Origin: Candidatus Gottesmanbacteria bacterium
GTDB taxonomy: Bacteria; Patescibacteriota; Microgenomatia; UBA10105; UBA927
Length of the DNA: 23,600 nt
Assembly (NCBI GenBank): GCA_016182725.1
Contig: JACPFZ010000025.1
Coordinates: 1-23,600 of the forward strand
Direction: 5' to 3'
The notes below the pieces were generated by a model that was not told the DNA's origin, searched no databases, and worked only from the letters and a program-made list of their open reading frames with translations. This document shows positions 22,642 through 23,600 of this stretch, piece by piece. Position 1 is the first letter of the stretch. Each line of letters starts with the position of its first letter. Made by a program: the position numbers and the translations under genes.

Positions 22642-22658
22642 ATACTACGAGTCAAGCG

Positions 22659-23600
22659 TTACGGAGCCACTTCCCTCCAGTTGATCTTCATCTCCTTCAT
22701 CTTTGCTGGCATGGTATAGAGGAGCTGGGGATTGTAGAGAAAGAGCTCTGCGGATGTCTCTGCATTGCGTCCTACGGAAGAAAGATCCCTCTGCAGGAGA
22801 AAGGATCCTGCAATGAAGGATCCTTTACCCACGAAGCGTTCTGTCCCCACCAGACTGGTTCCGGTCTGGAAGGAACCCGTGGGAGAGGTGATGTAGATGC
22901 CCTCCACTACAGGAGTAGAGGAGGTGTAGGGCACGCCTACCGTGGGATCAACCAGGATATTCCCTTGGGCAATAAGAGCAAAGAAGCCTCCCGGAGTAAT
23001 GGTGATTTTTCCTTTGATGGTGGCATTGCCAGAAACCAGAAAGATGATCGTCTCACTAGCTCCAATAGTCCAGTCTCCGTCTGTTTCCATGTTGCCCTGT
23101 ACCAGGTAGGTATAGGGGAGAGTTTGTTTGCTGGGACGGGTGGGCTTAGTGATGGTGTTCATCAGGGGGAAGTTGTAGTCTGGGGTGGGGTTGGCTAAAG
23201 GGGAAAGATCAAAGGTGTAGAGGAAGTATTTGTACCAGTCACGGACAAGAGGGTCATCGGAGAATCCCTCTCCCTGATCATTGACCAGCCAGTTGGTAGA
23301 GGAGACGTAGCTTCCTCCATTACCTGATCCTGCATCAAAGTCATAGGGAGAAACTCCCGTACTTCCGTAGAAGACTCCCCCAGGATACCCTCCTTCCCCA
23401 TTGACACTGAAGAGTCGGGGAGAAGCAAGGGAGGTCATGAGCGACCACACCTTGTCGCGGATTACCACGTCTCCTCCTTGGGTCTGCACCCAGGGAGTCC
23501 CCAGGGAATATCCCAGATTCCAGGTCAGGGTTTCCCCAGCTGTGGCGCTTGCGGATAGCCCGCTCCCTGTGAGAGGAGACGTGCGAGTTCTACTCCAGCA
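22659..23600 (-). CDS. large surface protein, C-terminal part (5' end outside window)
   Basis: The frame is open to the right edge, so 313 C-terminal residues are visible and the start is missing; the GTG at 23489 is internal. The sequence is Gly/Ser/Thr-rich with beta-strand patterns. It includes NMETDGDWTIGASETIIFLV followed by NATIKGKITITPGGFFALIA, which resembles right-handed beta-helix or bactofilin-like repeats. It ends LYTMPAKMKEMKINWREVAP. No enzyme motif is visible. Codons appear richer in G and C than in the neighbours, with many CTG, ACC, CCC and GGG codons. It heads the visible surface operon with the Cys-rich and Pro/Thr-rich genes. A secreted surface or pilus-like structural protein is inferred. 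Confidence 0.75.
   Translation of the reverse strand, partial: CWSRTRTSPLTGSGLSASATAGETLTWNLGYSLGTPWVQTQGGDVVIRDKVWSLMTSLASPRLFSVNGEGGYPGGVFYGSTGVSPYDFDAGSGNGGSYVSSTNWLVNDQGEGFSDDPLVRDWYKYFLYTFDLSPLANPTPDYNFPLMNTITKPTRPSKQTLPYTYLVQGNMETDGDWTIGASETIIFLVSGNATIKGKITITPGGFFALIAQGNILVDPTVGVPYTSSTPVVEGIYITSPTGSFQTGTSLVGTERFVGKGSFIAGSFLLQRDLSSVGRNAETSAELFLYNPQLLYTMPAKMKEMKINWREVAP

Overview
The window looks like a fragment of a Candidate Phyla Radiation (Patescibacteria) genome, most plausibly a Microgenomates/Gottesmanbacteria-type lineage. This is inferred from gene content, not from any marker search. Supporting points are a DUF5674-type gene, membrane-anchored PEGA plus SH3b and Pro/Thr/Cys-rich surface proteins, tandem FemAB-like genes, a compact triosephosphate isomerase, a helicase-nuclease fusion, very tight packing with overlapping genes, and start codons only a few bases after -10 boxes. 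TGA, TAA and TAG all act as stops, so the UGA-glycine code of some CPR phyla does not apply. No rRNA, tRNA, CRISPR array or transposase was seen. No stretch over 300 bases lacks a gene; the longest gaps are about 170 bases (11680-11852) and 140 bases (5980-6121).

Layout. (1) 1-2309: end of an alpha/beta hydrolase, a 28-bp palindrome, a frameshifted DUF5674 gene coupled to a small unknown gene, a 3' stub of an M23 peptidase gene, and a PEGA/SH3b surface protein. (2) 2310-5979, minus strand: a glycolipid/glycopolymer operon (GT-C membrane glycosyltransferase, small membrane protein, polyprenyl-phosphate sugar-1-phosphate transferase, UbiA-type phosphoribosyltransferase). (3) 6122-9811, minus strand: metG, tatD and a membrane GT2 glycosyltransferase. 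(4) 9821-11679: a divergent pair (small membrane protein and rmuC) from a mirror-symmetric promoter, then a TrpR/YerC-like regulator. (5) 11853-14732: a UvrD helicase fused to a Cas4/AddB-like nuclease, interrupted near its C-terminus by one in-frame TAA. (6) 14710-16857: two FemAB-like genes and a divergent small membrane protein. (7) 16854-20509: a PcrA/UvrD helicase divergent from tpiA and an LCP gene. (8) 20578-23600, minus strand: a surface-protein operon.

Two themes stand out. First, a near-identical palindrome (core GTTCTAGAAC) occurs three times: just before the TrpR-like gene, before the helicase-nuclease, and before the DUF5674 gene. This suggests a small autoregulated regulon. Second, short tandem repeats of 7- or 8-bp units and a palindromic repeat lie in frame inside conserved enzymes (both helicases, TpiA, a FemAB) as well as between genes, so repeat DNA appears to be tolerated as coding insertions. 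Many genes appear to be transcribed as leaderless mRNAs. Most of the other content concerns the cell envelope: lipid-linked sugars, LCP ligation, interpeptide bridges and surface proteins.
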